From the NCBI RefSeq assembly GCF_900103875.1, contig NZ_LT629705.1, positions 1,564,501-1,628,500 of the forward strand: a stretch of DNA of 64,000 bases, read 5' to 3'. The translations under genes were made by a program, and so were the position numbers. Below the pieces are notes generated by a model. That model was not told the origin of the DNA and ran no database searches. It was given only the letters and a program-made list of their open reading frames with translations. This document shows positions 54,778 to 61,581 of the stretch, one piece after another. The stretch is from Pseudomonas arsenicoxydans (GTDB lineage Bacteria; Pseudomonadota; Gammaproteobacteria; Pseudomonadales; Pseudomonadaceae). Position 1 is the first letter of the stretch, and each line of letters opens with the position of its first letter.

Positions 54778-56195
54778 TGCCATTGGGGATCCGCATTTTC
54801 CTGGTCTATGTGCTGTTCATCGGTCTGACCGGTTACTTCGTGCTCAACACAGTGATGGAAGAAATCCGCCCTGGTGTGCGTCAATCCACCGAAGAAACTC
54901 TGGTGGATACGGCCAACCTGATGGCCGAGATCCTGCGCGATGACTTCAAGGCCGGCACCCTCAACCAAAATCGCTGGCCCGAATTGCTCAAGGCCTACGG
55001 CGAGCGACAGCCAAAGGCGAGCATCTGGGGCTTGCCGAAGAATCAGGTGAACCACCGCATCTACGTCACCGATGCCAAAGGCATCGTCGTGCTGGATTCC
55101 AGCGGTGCTGCGGTGGGGCAGGATTACTCGCGCTGGAACGACGTCTACCTGACGTTGCGCGGTGAATACGGCGCGCGTTCCACGCGCAGCGATCCGAACG
55201 ATGCGACCTCCTCGGTGATGCACGTCGGTGCGCCGATTCGCGACAACGGCCAGATCATCGGCGTGGTCACCGTGGCCAAACCCAACAGCTCATTGCAGCC
55301 TTACGTGGATCGCACCGAGCGAAGATTGCTGGCGTATGGCGCCGGGTTGATTGGCCTTGGTTTGTTGTTTGGTGCGCTGCTGTCGTGGTGGTTGAGCGCA
55401 GCGTTGCGACGCCTGACCGCCTATGCGCAAGCGGTGAGTGAAGGGCGGCGGGTTGAGGTTCCGCACTATCGCGGCGGTGAGCTGGAGCAACTGGCGACGG
55501 CGTTGGAGCGGATGCGTACGCAGCTTGAAGGCAAGGCTTACGTCGAGCGTTACGTGCACACACTGACCCATGAATTGAAAAGCCCGCTGGCGGCCATTCG
55601 TGGTGCTGCGGAGTTACTTCAGGACGACATGCCGTTGGCTCAGCGGCAGCGGTTTGTCAGCAACATCGACAGCGAAAGCGTGCGGATGCAGCAGTTGATC
55701 GAGCGACTGCTGAACCTGGCTCAGGTTGAGCAACGCCAGGGGCTGGAGGAGCGAGTCGCGGTGCCATTGGCAGCCTTGGTGGAGCAATTGTTGAGTGCTC
55801 AGGCGGCGCGGATCGAGGGCAAACATTTGCGCGTGGATCAGCGGGTTGCGCCGGACCTTGAACTGGTCGGTGAGCCGTTTTTGTTGCGCCAGGCATTGGG
55901 GAATCTGCTGGAGAATGCATTGGATTTCACACCGACTCAGGGTGTGCTGCGATTCAGCGCTGAGCGTGTCGGAGAGCAGATCGAGTTCAGGCTGTTCAAC
56001 CAGGCCGAGACGATTCCCGACTATGCGTTGCCGCGATTGACCGAGCGCTTCTATTCCCTGCCGCGCCCGGACAGTGGGCGCAAGAGCACCGGATTAGGTC
56101 TCAATTTTGTCGAGGAAGTGGTCAAGCTACACGGTGGGTCGATGAGCATCGGCAATGTCGACGGTGGTGTCGAAGTCAGGTTGCGCCTGGCTTAG
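54777..56195 (+). CDS. creC: Sensor histidine kinase CreC
   Basis: CreC is the partner kinase of CreB. The 472-residue inner-membrane protein has one N-terminal helix (about 6-25), a periplasmic sensor, a second helix (about 184-203), HAMP, a dimerisation domain with His265 in THELKSPLAAIRG, and a catalytic domain with NLLENALDF and STGLGLNFV. Length and order are normal. It is co-translated with creB, and the creD gene follows after 91 bp. Confidence 0.93.
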   Translation: MPLGIRIFLVYVLFIGLTGYFVLNTVMEEIRPGVRQSTEETLVDTANLMAEILRDDFKAGTLNQNRWPELLKAYGERQPKASIWGLPKNQVNHRIYVTDAKGIVVLDSSGAAVGQDYSRWNDVYLTLRGEYGARSTRSDPNDATSSVMHVGAPIRDNGQIIGVVTVAKPNSSLQPYVDRTERRLLAYGAGLIGLGLLFGALLSWWLSAALRRLTAYAQAVSEGRRVEVPHYRGGELEQLATALERMRTQLEGKAYVERYVHTLTHELKSPLAAIRGAAELLQDDMPLAQRQRFVSNIDSESVRMQQLIERLLNLAQVEQRQGLEERVAVPLAALVEQLLSAQAARIEGKHLRVDQRVAPDLELVGEPFLLRQALGNLLENALDFTPTQGVLRFSAERVGEQIEFRLFNQAETIPDYALPRLTERFYSLPRPDSGRKSTGLGLNFVEEVVKLHGGSMSIGNVDGGVEVRLRLA

Positions 56196-56207
56196 GACCG
56201 CGAGTCT

Positions 56208-56246
56208 CCACATAATCTCCACATTCCCCACATAAACCCCCCACAC
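56208..56246 (+). promoter_or_regulatory. CCACAT repeats upstream of creD
   Basis: CCACAT at 56208, 56219 and 56228 and CCACAC at 56241 form a short direct-repeat cluster (spacing 11, 9 and 13 bp) in the 91-bp creC-creD gap. Direct repeats upstream of creD are the expected place for CreB binding. The match to known cre tags (TTCAC pairs) is poor, so this is only a candidate. Confidence 0.35.
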
Positions 56247-56256
56247 AGCCATTCCA

Positions 56257-56284
56257 GACTCTCCCTATCCAAACAGGGAGAGTC
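56257..56284 (+). promoter_or_regulatory. Hairpin burying the creD ribosome-binding site
   Basis: GACTCTCCCT (56257-56266) and AGGGAGAGTC (56275-56284) pair perfectly over 10 bp with an 8-base loop. The right arm contains the creD Shine-Dalgarno AGGGAGAG and ends two bases before the ATG. In mRNA it would block ribosome entry, unless opened by a factor or by coupling with creC translation. Confidence 0.7.
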
Positions 56285-56286
56285 CC

Positions 56287-57657
56287 ATGAACCGCAGCCT
56301 GACCATAAAACTCGGGGCGATTGCCCTTCTGATTCTGTTATTGCTGATCCCGCTATTGATGATCAACGGCATCATCCAGGACCGTCAGCAACTGCGCGAC
56401 GGTGTGCTCGAAGACATCGCCCGCAGCTCCAGCTACAGCCAGCAATTGAGCGGGCCGTTGATGGTGGTGCCCTACCGCAAAGTGGTGCGCACCTGGAAAC
56501 TCAACGAGAAAACCAATGAGCGTTACCAGGAAGTCGGTGAAGAACGCGGTCGCTTGTATTTCCTCCCGGAACACTTCGAACTCGACGGCCAGGTACAGAC
56601 CGAATTGCGCTCGCGAGGCATTTATGAAGCGCGACTGTTCCACGCCGACAATCGCATCAGCGGGCATTTCTCGGTCCCGGCACAACTGGGCATCAAGGAA
56701 GATTTCGTCGATTATCAGTTCGATCAGCCATTTCTGGCCGTTGGTATCAGCGACATTCGCGGTATCGAAAACGCCCTGAAACTGGAACTCAATGACCAGC
56801 GCCTGGACTTTGTTCCTGGCACTCAGGTGGGTTGGTTAGGCGAAGGTGTACACGTGACGTTGCCGGCGCTGGATGTGAGGCAAGCCACGGAGCTGAGCTT
56901 TGCTTTCGACCTGCGCCTGCAAGGCACCGGTCAGTTGCAAATCCTCCCGGTGGGCAAGACCAGCAAGGTGTCGCTGAGCGCAAATTGGCCGCATCCGAGC
57001 TTCATCGGCAACTACTTGCCGGCCCAGCGTGAAGTCACCGATCAAGGCTTCACCGCCCACTGGCAGACCTCGTTTTTCTCCACCAACCTGCAAGAAGCGC
57101 TGAGCAGTTGTGTGTCCGGTGGTACGTGTGAGGCGTACAACGCACGCAGCTTTGGCGTGAGTTTCATCGACCCGGTGGACCAGTACTTGAAGAGTGATCG
57201 GGCGATCAAATATGCGCTGCTATTCATCGTGCTGACCTTCGCTGGATTCTTCCTGTTCGAAGTGCTCAAAAGCCTGGCGGTGCACCCGGTGCAGTACGCG
57301 TTGGTCGGCGTGGCGCTGGCATTCTTCTACCTGCTGTTGCTGTCGCTGTCCGAGCACATCGGGTTTGCCCTGGCGTACCTGTTGTCGGCCAGCGGTTGTG
57401 TGTTGCTGATCGGCTTCTATGTCTGCCATGTGCTGCGCAGCGTGCGCCACGGCTTGAGTTTTTCGGCGGGTCTGGCGGCGTTGTATGGCTTGCTTTACGG
57501 CCTGCTGAGTGCGGAGGATTACGCGCTGCTGATGGGCTCGTTGCTGCTGTTCGGATTGCTCGGCGTGTTCATGGTGCTGACCCGCAAGCTGGACTGGTAT
57601 GGGATCGGGCAGAAGCCGGCCAAGCCGCTGGAATTTGATATCGGGGCGGTGGAATGA
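56287..57657 (+). CDS. creD: Inner-membrane protein CreD
   Basis: CreD is an inner-membrane protein induced by CreBC; it affects envelope and beta-lactam tolerance in Pseudomonas. Of 456 residues, the first helix (about 8-27, IALLILLLLIPLLM) is followed by a large periplasmic domain (28-300) and about five C-terminal helices (LLFIVLTFAGFFLFEVL onward). The start ATG is two bases past a hairpin that contains its ribosome site. Length is normal for the family. Confidence 0.93.
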   Translation: MNRSLTIKLGAIALLILLLLIPLLMINGIIQDRQQLRDGVLEDIARSSSYSQQLSGPLMVVPYRKVVRTWKLNEKTNERYQEVGEERGRLYFLPEHFELDGQVQTELRSRGIYEARLFHADNRISGHFSVPAQLGIKEDFVDYQFDQPFLAVGISDIRGIENALKLELNDQRLDFVPGTQVGWLGEGVHVTLPALDVRQATELSFAFDLRLQGTGQLQILPVGKTSKVSLSANWPHPSFIGNYLPAQREVTDQGFTAHWQTSFFSTNLQEALSSCVSGGTCEAYNARSFGVSFIDPVDQYLKSDRAIKYALLFIVLTFAGFFLFEVLKSLAVHPVQYALVGVALAFFYLLLLSLSEHIGFALAYLLSASGCVLLIGFYVCHVLRSVRHGLSFSAGLAALYGLLYGLLSAEDYALLMGSLLLFGLLGVFMVLTRKLDWYGIGQKPAKPLEFDIGAVE

Positions 57658-57749
57658 GCCGGTCGTTGGGATTGCGTGAAGATCAGCGGGAAGGGGAAGT
57701 GTTGGCGACGCTGATTGCGGTGTTGTTTCCGGTGGATCCGGTGGGGCTT

Positions 57750-57844
57750 CATCGCGGGCAAGCCCGCTCCCACAAGGATCTTTGTCGTTGCACAAATAGA
57801 GTTAACAACACAAAACCATTGTGGGAGCGGGCTTGCCCGCGATG
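57750..57844. repeat. REP doublet downstream of creD
   Basis: Canonical inverted pair in the 210-bp convergent gap between creD and the GST gene. Nothing else in that gap is recognised. Confidence 0.9.
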
Positions 57845-57867
57845 AAGCCGGGACAGCCGGCGAAGCT

Positions 57868-58497
57868 CTATACCTTCGGCATCGTCGCCAACATTGAAGG
57901 CCGCTGACTCACCTCAAAATACCAGGCCGCCAGTTGCGGATTCGTCTCGCGCCACGCCAGGTCCGGGTGGCGCAAGTCGAGGTAACCCAATGCACACGCC
58001 ACGCTGATCGCCGCCACATCGAAATGGCTGGTCAGTTCGGCAATCGCGTCTTTCTCCAGCAGGGCCAGGGCGCGGCGGATCTTGTTGCGCTGGCCATCGA
58101 GCCACTCATCCCAGTGTTTCTCGGGCGGGCGCAGGGCGACTTCGTAACGAACTATCACCGAAGCGTCCATGATCCCGTCGGCCAGGGAGGCCAGGGTCAG
58201 GCGCCGCCAGCGGGCCGATCCGTCGCGGGGAATCAGCGGATTGCCGACGTGTTGGTGATCGAGGTAGTCGAGGATGACCCGGCTGTCATGGATGACGTTG
58301 CCGTCGGCCAGGCGCAGGGCCGGAATCTTGCCCAGCGGGTTGTCTTCATTGAGGGCCGGGTCCGGGTTCACAGGTGTCAGCACGCAGTCTTGCAACGCCA
58401 CGCGATCGGTCTGACCGGTTTCGTGCAGCAGCACCATAACTTTGCGAACGAAGGGCGATAAAGCGTTGTGGAACAGGGTCATGCTGGGGGCGGACAT
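57868..58497 (-). CDS. Glutathione S-transferase family protein
   Basis: A 209-residue GST-fold protein: N-terminal thioredoxin-like domain (MTLFHNALSPFVRKVMVLL, with Ser at the usual active-site place), NPLGKIPALRLADG and the glutathione-binding VIHDSRVILDYL, then a helical C-terminal domain. The substrate is unknown; bacterial relatives act in detoxification or reductive reactions. The start at 58497 is taken because it matches the GST N-terminus; a longer frame from 58533 has a mixed N-terminus. Confidence 0.88.
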   Translation of the reverse strand: MSAPSMTLFHNALSPFVRKVMVLLHETGQTDRVALQDCVLTPVNPDPALNEDNPLGKIPALRLADGNVIHDSRVILDYLDHQHVGNPLIPRDGSARWRRLTLASLADGIMDASVIVRYEVALRPPEKHWDEWLDGQRNKIRRALALLEKDAIAELTSHFDVAAISVACALGYLDLRHPDLAWRETNPQLAAWYFEVSQRPSMLATMPKV

Positions 58498-58582
58498 GGC
58501 AGCATCTCGGTGTGGGGCAGTGCCGGGCAGCATAGCGCGTTAAAGCGATAGCTCAAGATGAGCAACGAACGCAAATCCCCCT

Positions 58583-58608
58583 GTGGGAGCGAGCTTGCTC
58601 GCTCCCAC
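58583..58608. repeat. Collapsed REP palindrome between the GST and MFS genes
   Basis: GTGGGAGCGAGC and GCTCGCTCCCAC form a perfect 12-bp inverted repeat with a 2-base centre. It looks like the outer parts of a GAGCAGGCTC-type REP doublet with the inner spacer lost. It lies 11 bp past the MFS stop and could end that transcript. Confidence 0.65.
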
Positions 58609-58619
58609 ACAGGTTTACT

Positions 58620-59915
58620 TCAGGTTGCCGGTTGCAATTGCGCCTGCGGACCCGGAGCAGCTTGCTGTGGCTTCAGTTCACGGGCGACGGTCCAGACGAT
58701 GAAAGCGGCCACGATGTCGAAAATCGCCAGCACCACGAACAGTGGGCTGTAACCGATCTTGGTCACCATCACGCCGAACACCATGGTGAAGGCCGCGGCG
58801 CCCAGGTAGCCGAACATCCCGCCCATGCCGGTGGCGGTGGCCACTTCATTCTTGCCGAACGAGTCGGAGGTGATCGCATACAGCGCGCCGGACAATGTCT
58901 GGTGAGCGAAGCCGCCGACGCACAGCAGCGCGATCGCGGTGTAGGGGCTGGCCACCAGGCCGATGCAGGCCGGGCCGATCATGCACGAGGCACCGAACAG
59001 CAGGACCATTTTGCGCGAGGTGAACAACGACACTTTGCAGTGCTTGTGGAACAACGGGCTCAGGTAACCGCCCAGGACGCAGCCAAGGTCGGCGGCCAGA
59101 AACGGCAGCCAGGCGAACATCGCGATCTCTTTGATGTTCATGTGGCGTTCGGTCATCAGGTACAGCGGGATCCAGGCGTTGAACGTCTGCCAGGCGGGCT
59201 CGGAGAGCATCCGCGCACTGGCGATGGCGTAGAAGTTGCGGCTGCCGATGATCTTCTTCCAGCTGCCCTTTTTCGTGGTCGGGTCTTTGAAGTGATCTTC
59301 CTGGCCACTGAGGATGTAATCGCGTTCTTCATCGCTCAGGCGTTTTTGATCGCGTGGATGTTTGTAGAGGATCAGCCAGAGGAAGCTCCAGACAATGCCC
59401 AGGCCCCCGACGATCAGGAATGCCAGTTCCCAGCCACTGTGCAGAATCGCCCAGACCACCAGCGGCGGCGCCAGCAGTGCGCCGATCGAGGAGCCGATGT
59501 TGAACCAGCCAATCGCAACCGAACGCTCCTTGGCCGGAAACCATTCGGTCGAGGCTTTGACCGCAGCCGGCAAACCGGCCGCTTCCGTCAGGCCCAACAG
59601 GCCCCGGACGAACGCCAGCCCTTGCCAACCTGAGGCCATTGCCGCTGCCGCACAGGCAATCGACCAGGCGAAGGCGAAGATCGCAAAGCCCATTTTGGTG
59701 CCGATGGCATCGATGATGTAGCCCGCCACCGGTTGCATCAGCGCGTAGCAAACCTGCCATGCAACCACGATGTGCGAGTACTGCTCGGTGGAGATGTTCA
59801 TTTCGCTCATCAGGGTCGGAGCGGCCACTGAGAGGGTATTGCGAGCCAGGTAGTTGACCATCAGGCCGGCTGTCACCAGGCCGACCATCCACCAGCGGAT
59901 GCCTTTGACTTTCAT
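58620..59915 (-). CDS. MFS transporter, anion:cation symporter (hexuronate-like) type
   Basis: A 431-residue inner-membrane transporter with 12 predicted helices, typical of the ACS family (GLTEAAGLPAAVKASTEWFPAKERSVAIGWFNIGSSIGA, key part EWFPAKERS). Relatives take up hexuronates, glucarate or other organic acids with protons. The start at 59915 follows GGTGA; a frame from 60017 extends into the regulatory region. A GntR-like site (GTTGTA/TACAAC) lies about 50-65 bp upstream. No catabolic genes are adjacent, so the substrate is open. Confidence 0.85.
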   Translation of the reverse strand: MKVKGIRWWMVGLVTAGLMVNYLARNTLSVAAPTLMSEMNISTEQYSHIVVAWQVCYALMQPVAGYIIDAIGTKMGFAIFAFAWSIACAAAAMASGWQGLAFVRGLLGLTEAAGLPAAVKASTEWFPAKERSVAIGWFNIGSSIGALLAPPLVVWAILHSGWELAFLIVGGLGIVWSFLWLILYKHPRDQKRLSDEERDYILSGQEDHFKDPTTKKGSWKKIIGSRNFYAIASARMLSEPAWQTFNAWIPLYLMTERHMNIKEIAMFAWLPFLAADLGCVLGGYLSPLFHKHCKVSLFTSRKMVLLFGASCMIGPACIGLVASPYTAIALLCVGGFAHQTLSGALYAITSDSFGKNEVATATGMGGMFGYLGAAAFTMVFGVMVTKIGYSPLFVVLAIFDIVAAFIVWTVARELKPQQAAPGPQAQLQPAT

Positions 59916-59960
59916 TGCTTCACCATGATTATTTTTGGATTTTGGTGTTAAACAAGATTT

Positions 59961-59980
59961 GTTGTAGGTTGTCGTACAAC
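59961..59980. promoter_or_regulatory. Possible GntR-type operator upstream of the MFS gene
   Basis: GTTGTA (59961) and TACAAC (59975) are perfect inverted 6-mers with an 8-bp centre, 46 bp before the MFS start. The TTGT-TACAA pattern is typical for FadR-subfamily GntR repressors of sugar-acid genes. The regulator gene is not in the window. Confidence 0.45.
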
Positions 59981-60086
59981 ATGCGCCTTTATAGAAGTGC
60001 AAGGGCGAAACTGTCAATAAATATGTCAGGAAATTTGCAGGTTGAGGCGACGGGCGGAAGAGGGCGTCATCGTATGACTACCTGGA

Positions 60087-60188
60087 CGTAGGAGCTGTCG
60101 AGTGAAACGAGGCTGCGATCTTTTGACTTTGATTTTTTAAAAACAAGATAAAAAGATCGCAGCCTCGTTTCACTCGACAGCTCCTACA
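60087..60188. repeat. ~100-bp palindromic element, copy 3
   Basis: Same element as at 37236 and 38228, with a longer AT centre (GATTTTTTAAAAACAAG). It lies in the gap between the small membrane-protein gene (60204) and the divergently placed MFS promoter, probably ending the receptor/PepSY transcript. Confidence 0.9.
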
Positions 60189-60203
60189 GAGGGGAAGTGG
60201 CGA

Positions 60204-60383
60204 TCAGCGGCGTTGCAGCAGACCGCGTAGGGCGAGGGCAGCGGGGACGCCCAGGCCAAGCCAGCTCAAGGCGTCCCACACGCCATCACCCAGCAGCGCG
60301 GCGAATAACCCCGCGGCGCTGAGCAGGGCGATGACGGTGGGCGTGGCAAACACCTTCCAGAAGTTCGACTGCCTTGGTCTCAT
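60204..60383 (-). CDS. Small membrane protein of the receptor/PepSY cluster
   Basis: A 59-residue protein with two hydrophobic stretches (FATPTVIALLSAAGLFAALL and WLGLGVPAALALRGLL) and a basic tail. It starts at 60383 with a four-base overlap (ATGA) with the PepSY gene upstream, which supports it as a real gene. Function unknown; small membrane proteins are common after PepSY reductases in siderophore loci. Confidence 0.75.
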   Translation of the reverse strand: MRPRQSNFWKVFATPTVIALLSAAGLFAALLGDGVWDALSWLGLGVPAALALRGLLQRR

Positions 60384-61510
60384 GCCTGAGCCTTCGCGTG
60401 TTTCACCACCGGTTTCGCCGCCTTGCGCCGCACCACCCACAGATAAACCCCGCTGCCCAGGACAATGATGGTCAGCACATCCAGGGTCGCCCAGAGGATT
60501 TTCATCGGCATGCCGCCGTAATCGCCGAAGTGCAGCGGTTGCGACATGCCCATGGCGTCCATGTACCACGGTCGTTCGGCCACTGCTGTGACTTGCAGCG
60601 TGCTGGCGTCGATCAGCACCGGGGTCAGCAGGTGCGACGTCAGGTGCGTGCTGCCTTTCATGAACACCGCGTAATGGTGCTCGCTGGAAAATCGGGTGCC
60701 GGGGAAAGCGATGAAGTCAGGTGTCATGCCCGGTGCGACTTCCCTGGCGATGTCGAGCAAACGGGTTGCGGGCGCCAACTGCGTCAGCGGCGGTGCGTCA
60801 CTGTACGGCGCGACCATCGCGCTCAGGCTGTCGTTGCGCCAGGCGGCGATCAGCAGGTCAGCGCACGCACTGATCACCCCTGTCACACCCACGACCAATG
60901 CCCACGTCAGGGTGACCACGCCGATCAGATTATGCAGGTCGAGCCAGCGCAGGCGAGTCGACTTGTCCTGGCGCACAGTGGCGAACTTCAAGCGGCGCAT
61001 GAACGGCAGGTACAGCACCGTTCCGGAAATAATGGCCGCGACAAACATCAATCCCATGAACGCCAGCAGCAACTTGCCCGGGAGCCCGGCAAACATGTCC
61101 ACGTGCAGGCGCAGCATCACCATCATGAAACCGCCGTTGGCCGACGGCATCTCCAGCGCTTCACCGGTACGGGCGTCGAGCATGAAGGTGTGCGACGAAT
61201 TCGGCTCGGTGCCGGCGGTGGCCGCCATGATGGTGATTGCAGCGTTGGGCTCGTCTTCGTCAAAGCCGAAATATTGCAGGACATCGCCAGGGCGATGTTT
61301 TTCAGCCGCCTGCACCAACTGCTGCAAATTCAGCTGCGGCGTGTCTGCCGGCATCTGCTTCAATTCCGCAGCATCGCCCAGCAGGTGGTCGATCTCATGA
61401 TGAAAGATCAACGGCAGGCCGGTCAGCGCCAGCATCAGCAGAAATACCGTGCAGATCAGACTGGTCCAGGTGTGGACGCAGGACCAACGGCGAATCGTTT
61501 TGCTTTTCAT
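60380..61510 (-). CDS. PepSY-domain membrane protein, probable siderophore-linked reductase
   Basis: A 376-residue inner-membrane protein with four strong helices and PepSY motifs (WSCVHTWTSLICTVFLLMLALTGLPLIF, key part HTWTSL; WLDLHNLIGVVTLTWALVVGVTGV; KILWATLDVLTIIVLGSGVYLWV). Proteins of this type next to TonB receptors (for example FoxB, PiuB) are thought to reduce iron in siderophores at the inner membrane. The start at 61510 has AAGGCTATGAG upstream. It lies 71 bp after the receptor and overlaps the next gene. Confidence 0.85.
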   Translation of the reverse strand: MKSKTIRRWSCVHTWTSLICTVFLLMLALTGLPLIFHHEIDHLLGDAAELKQMPADTPQLNLQQLVQAAEKHRPGDVLQYFGFDEDEPNAAITIMAATAGTEPNSSHTFMLDARTGEALEMPSANGGFMMVMLRLHVDMFAGLPGKLLLAFMGLMFVAAIISGTVLYLPFMRRLKFATVRQDKSTRLRWLDLHNLIGVVTLTWALVVGVTGVISACADLLIAAWRNDSLSAMVAPYSDAPPLTQLAPATRLLDIAREVAPGMTPDFIAFPGTRFSSEHHYAVFMKGSTHLTSHLLTPVLIDASTLQVTAVAERPWYMDAMGMSQPLHFGDYGGMPMKILWATLDVLTIIVLGSGVYLWVVRRKAAKPVVKHAKAQA

Positions 61511-61581
61511 CTCATAGCCTTCAGAAATACCAAAGCCGTCCCTGTCGGACGGCTCGGTCTTGGGCGTGACAATTCAGGCCA

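Noticed and set aside
57654..57845. 63-codon frame overlapping the creD stop by ATGA
   Set aside because: The overlap looks like coupling, but the frame runs into the REP doublet and half of its product is REP-encoded.
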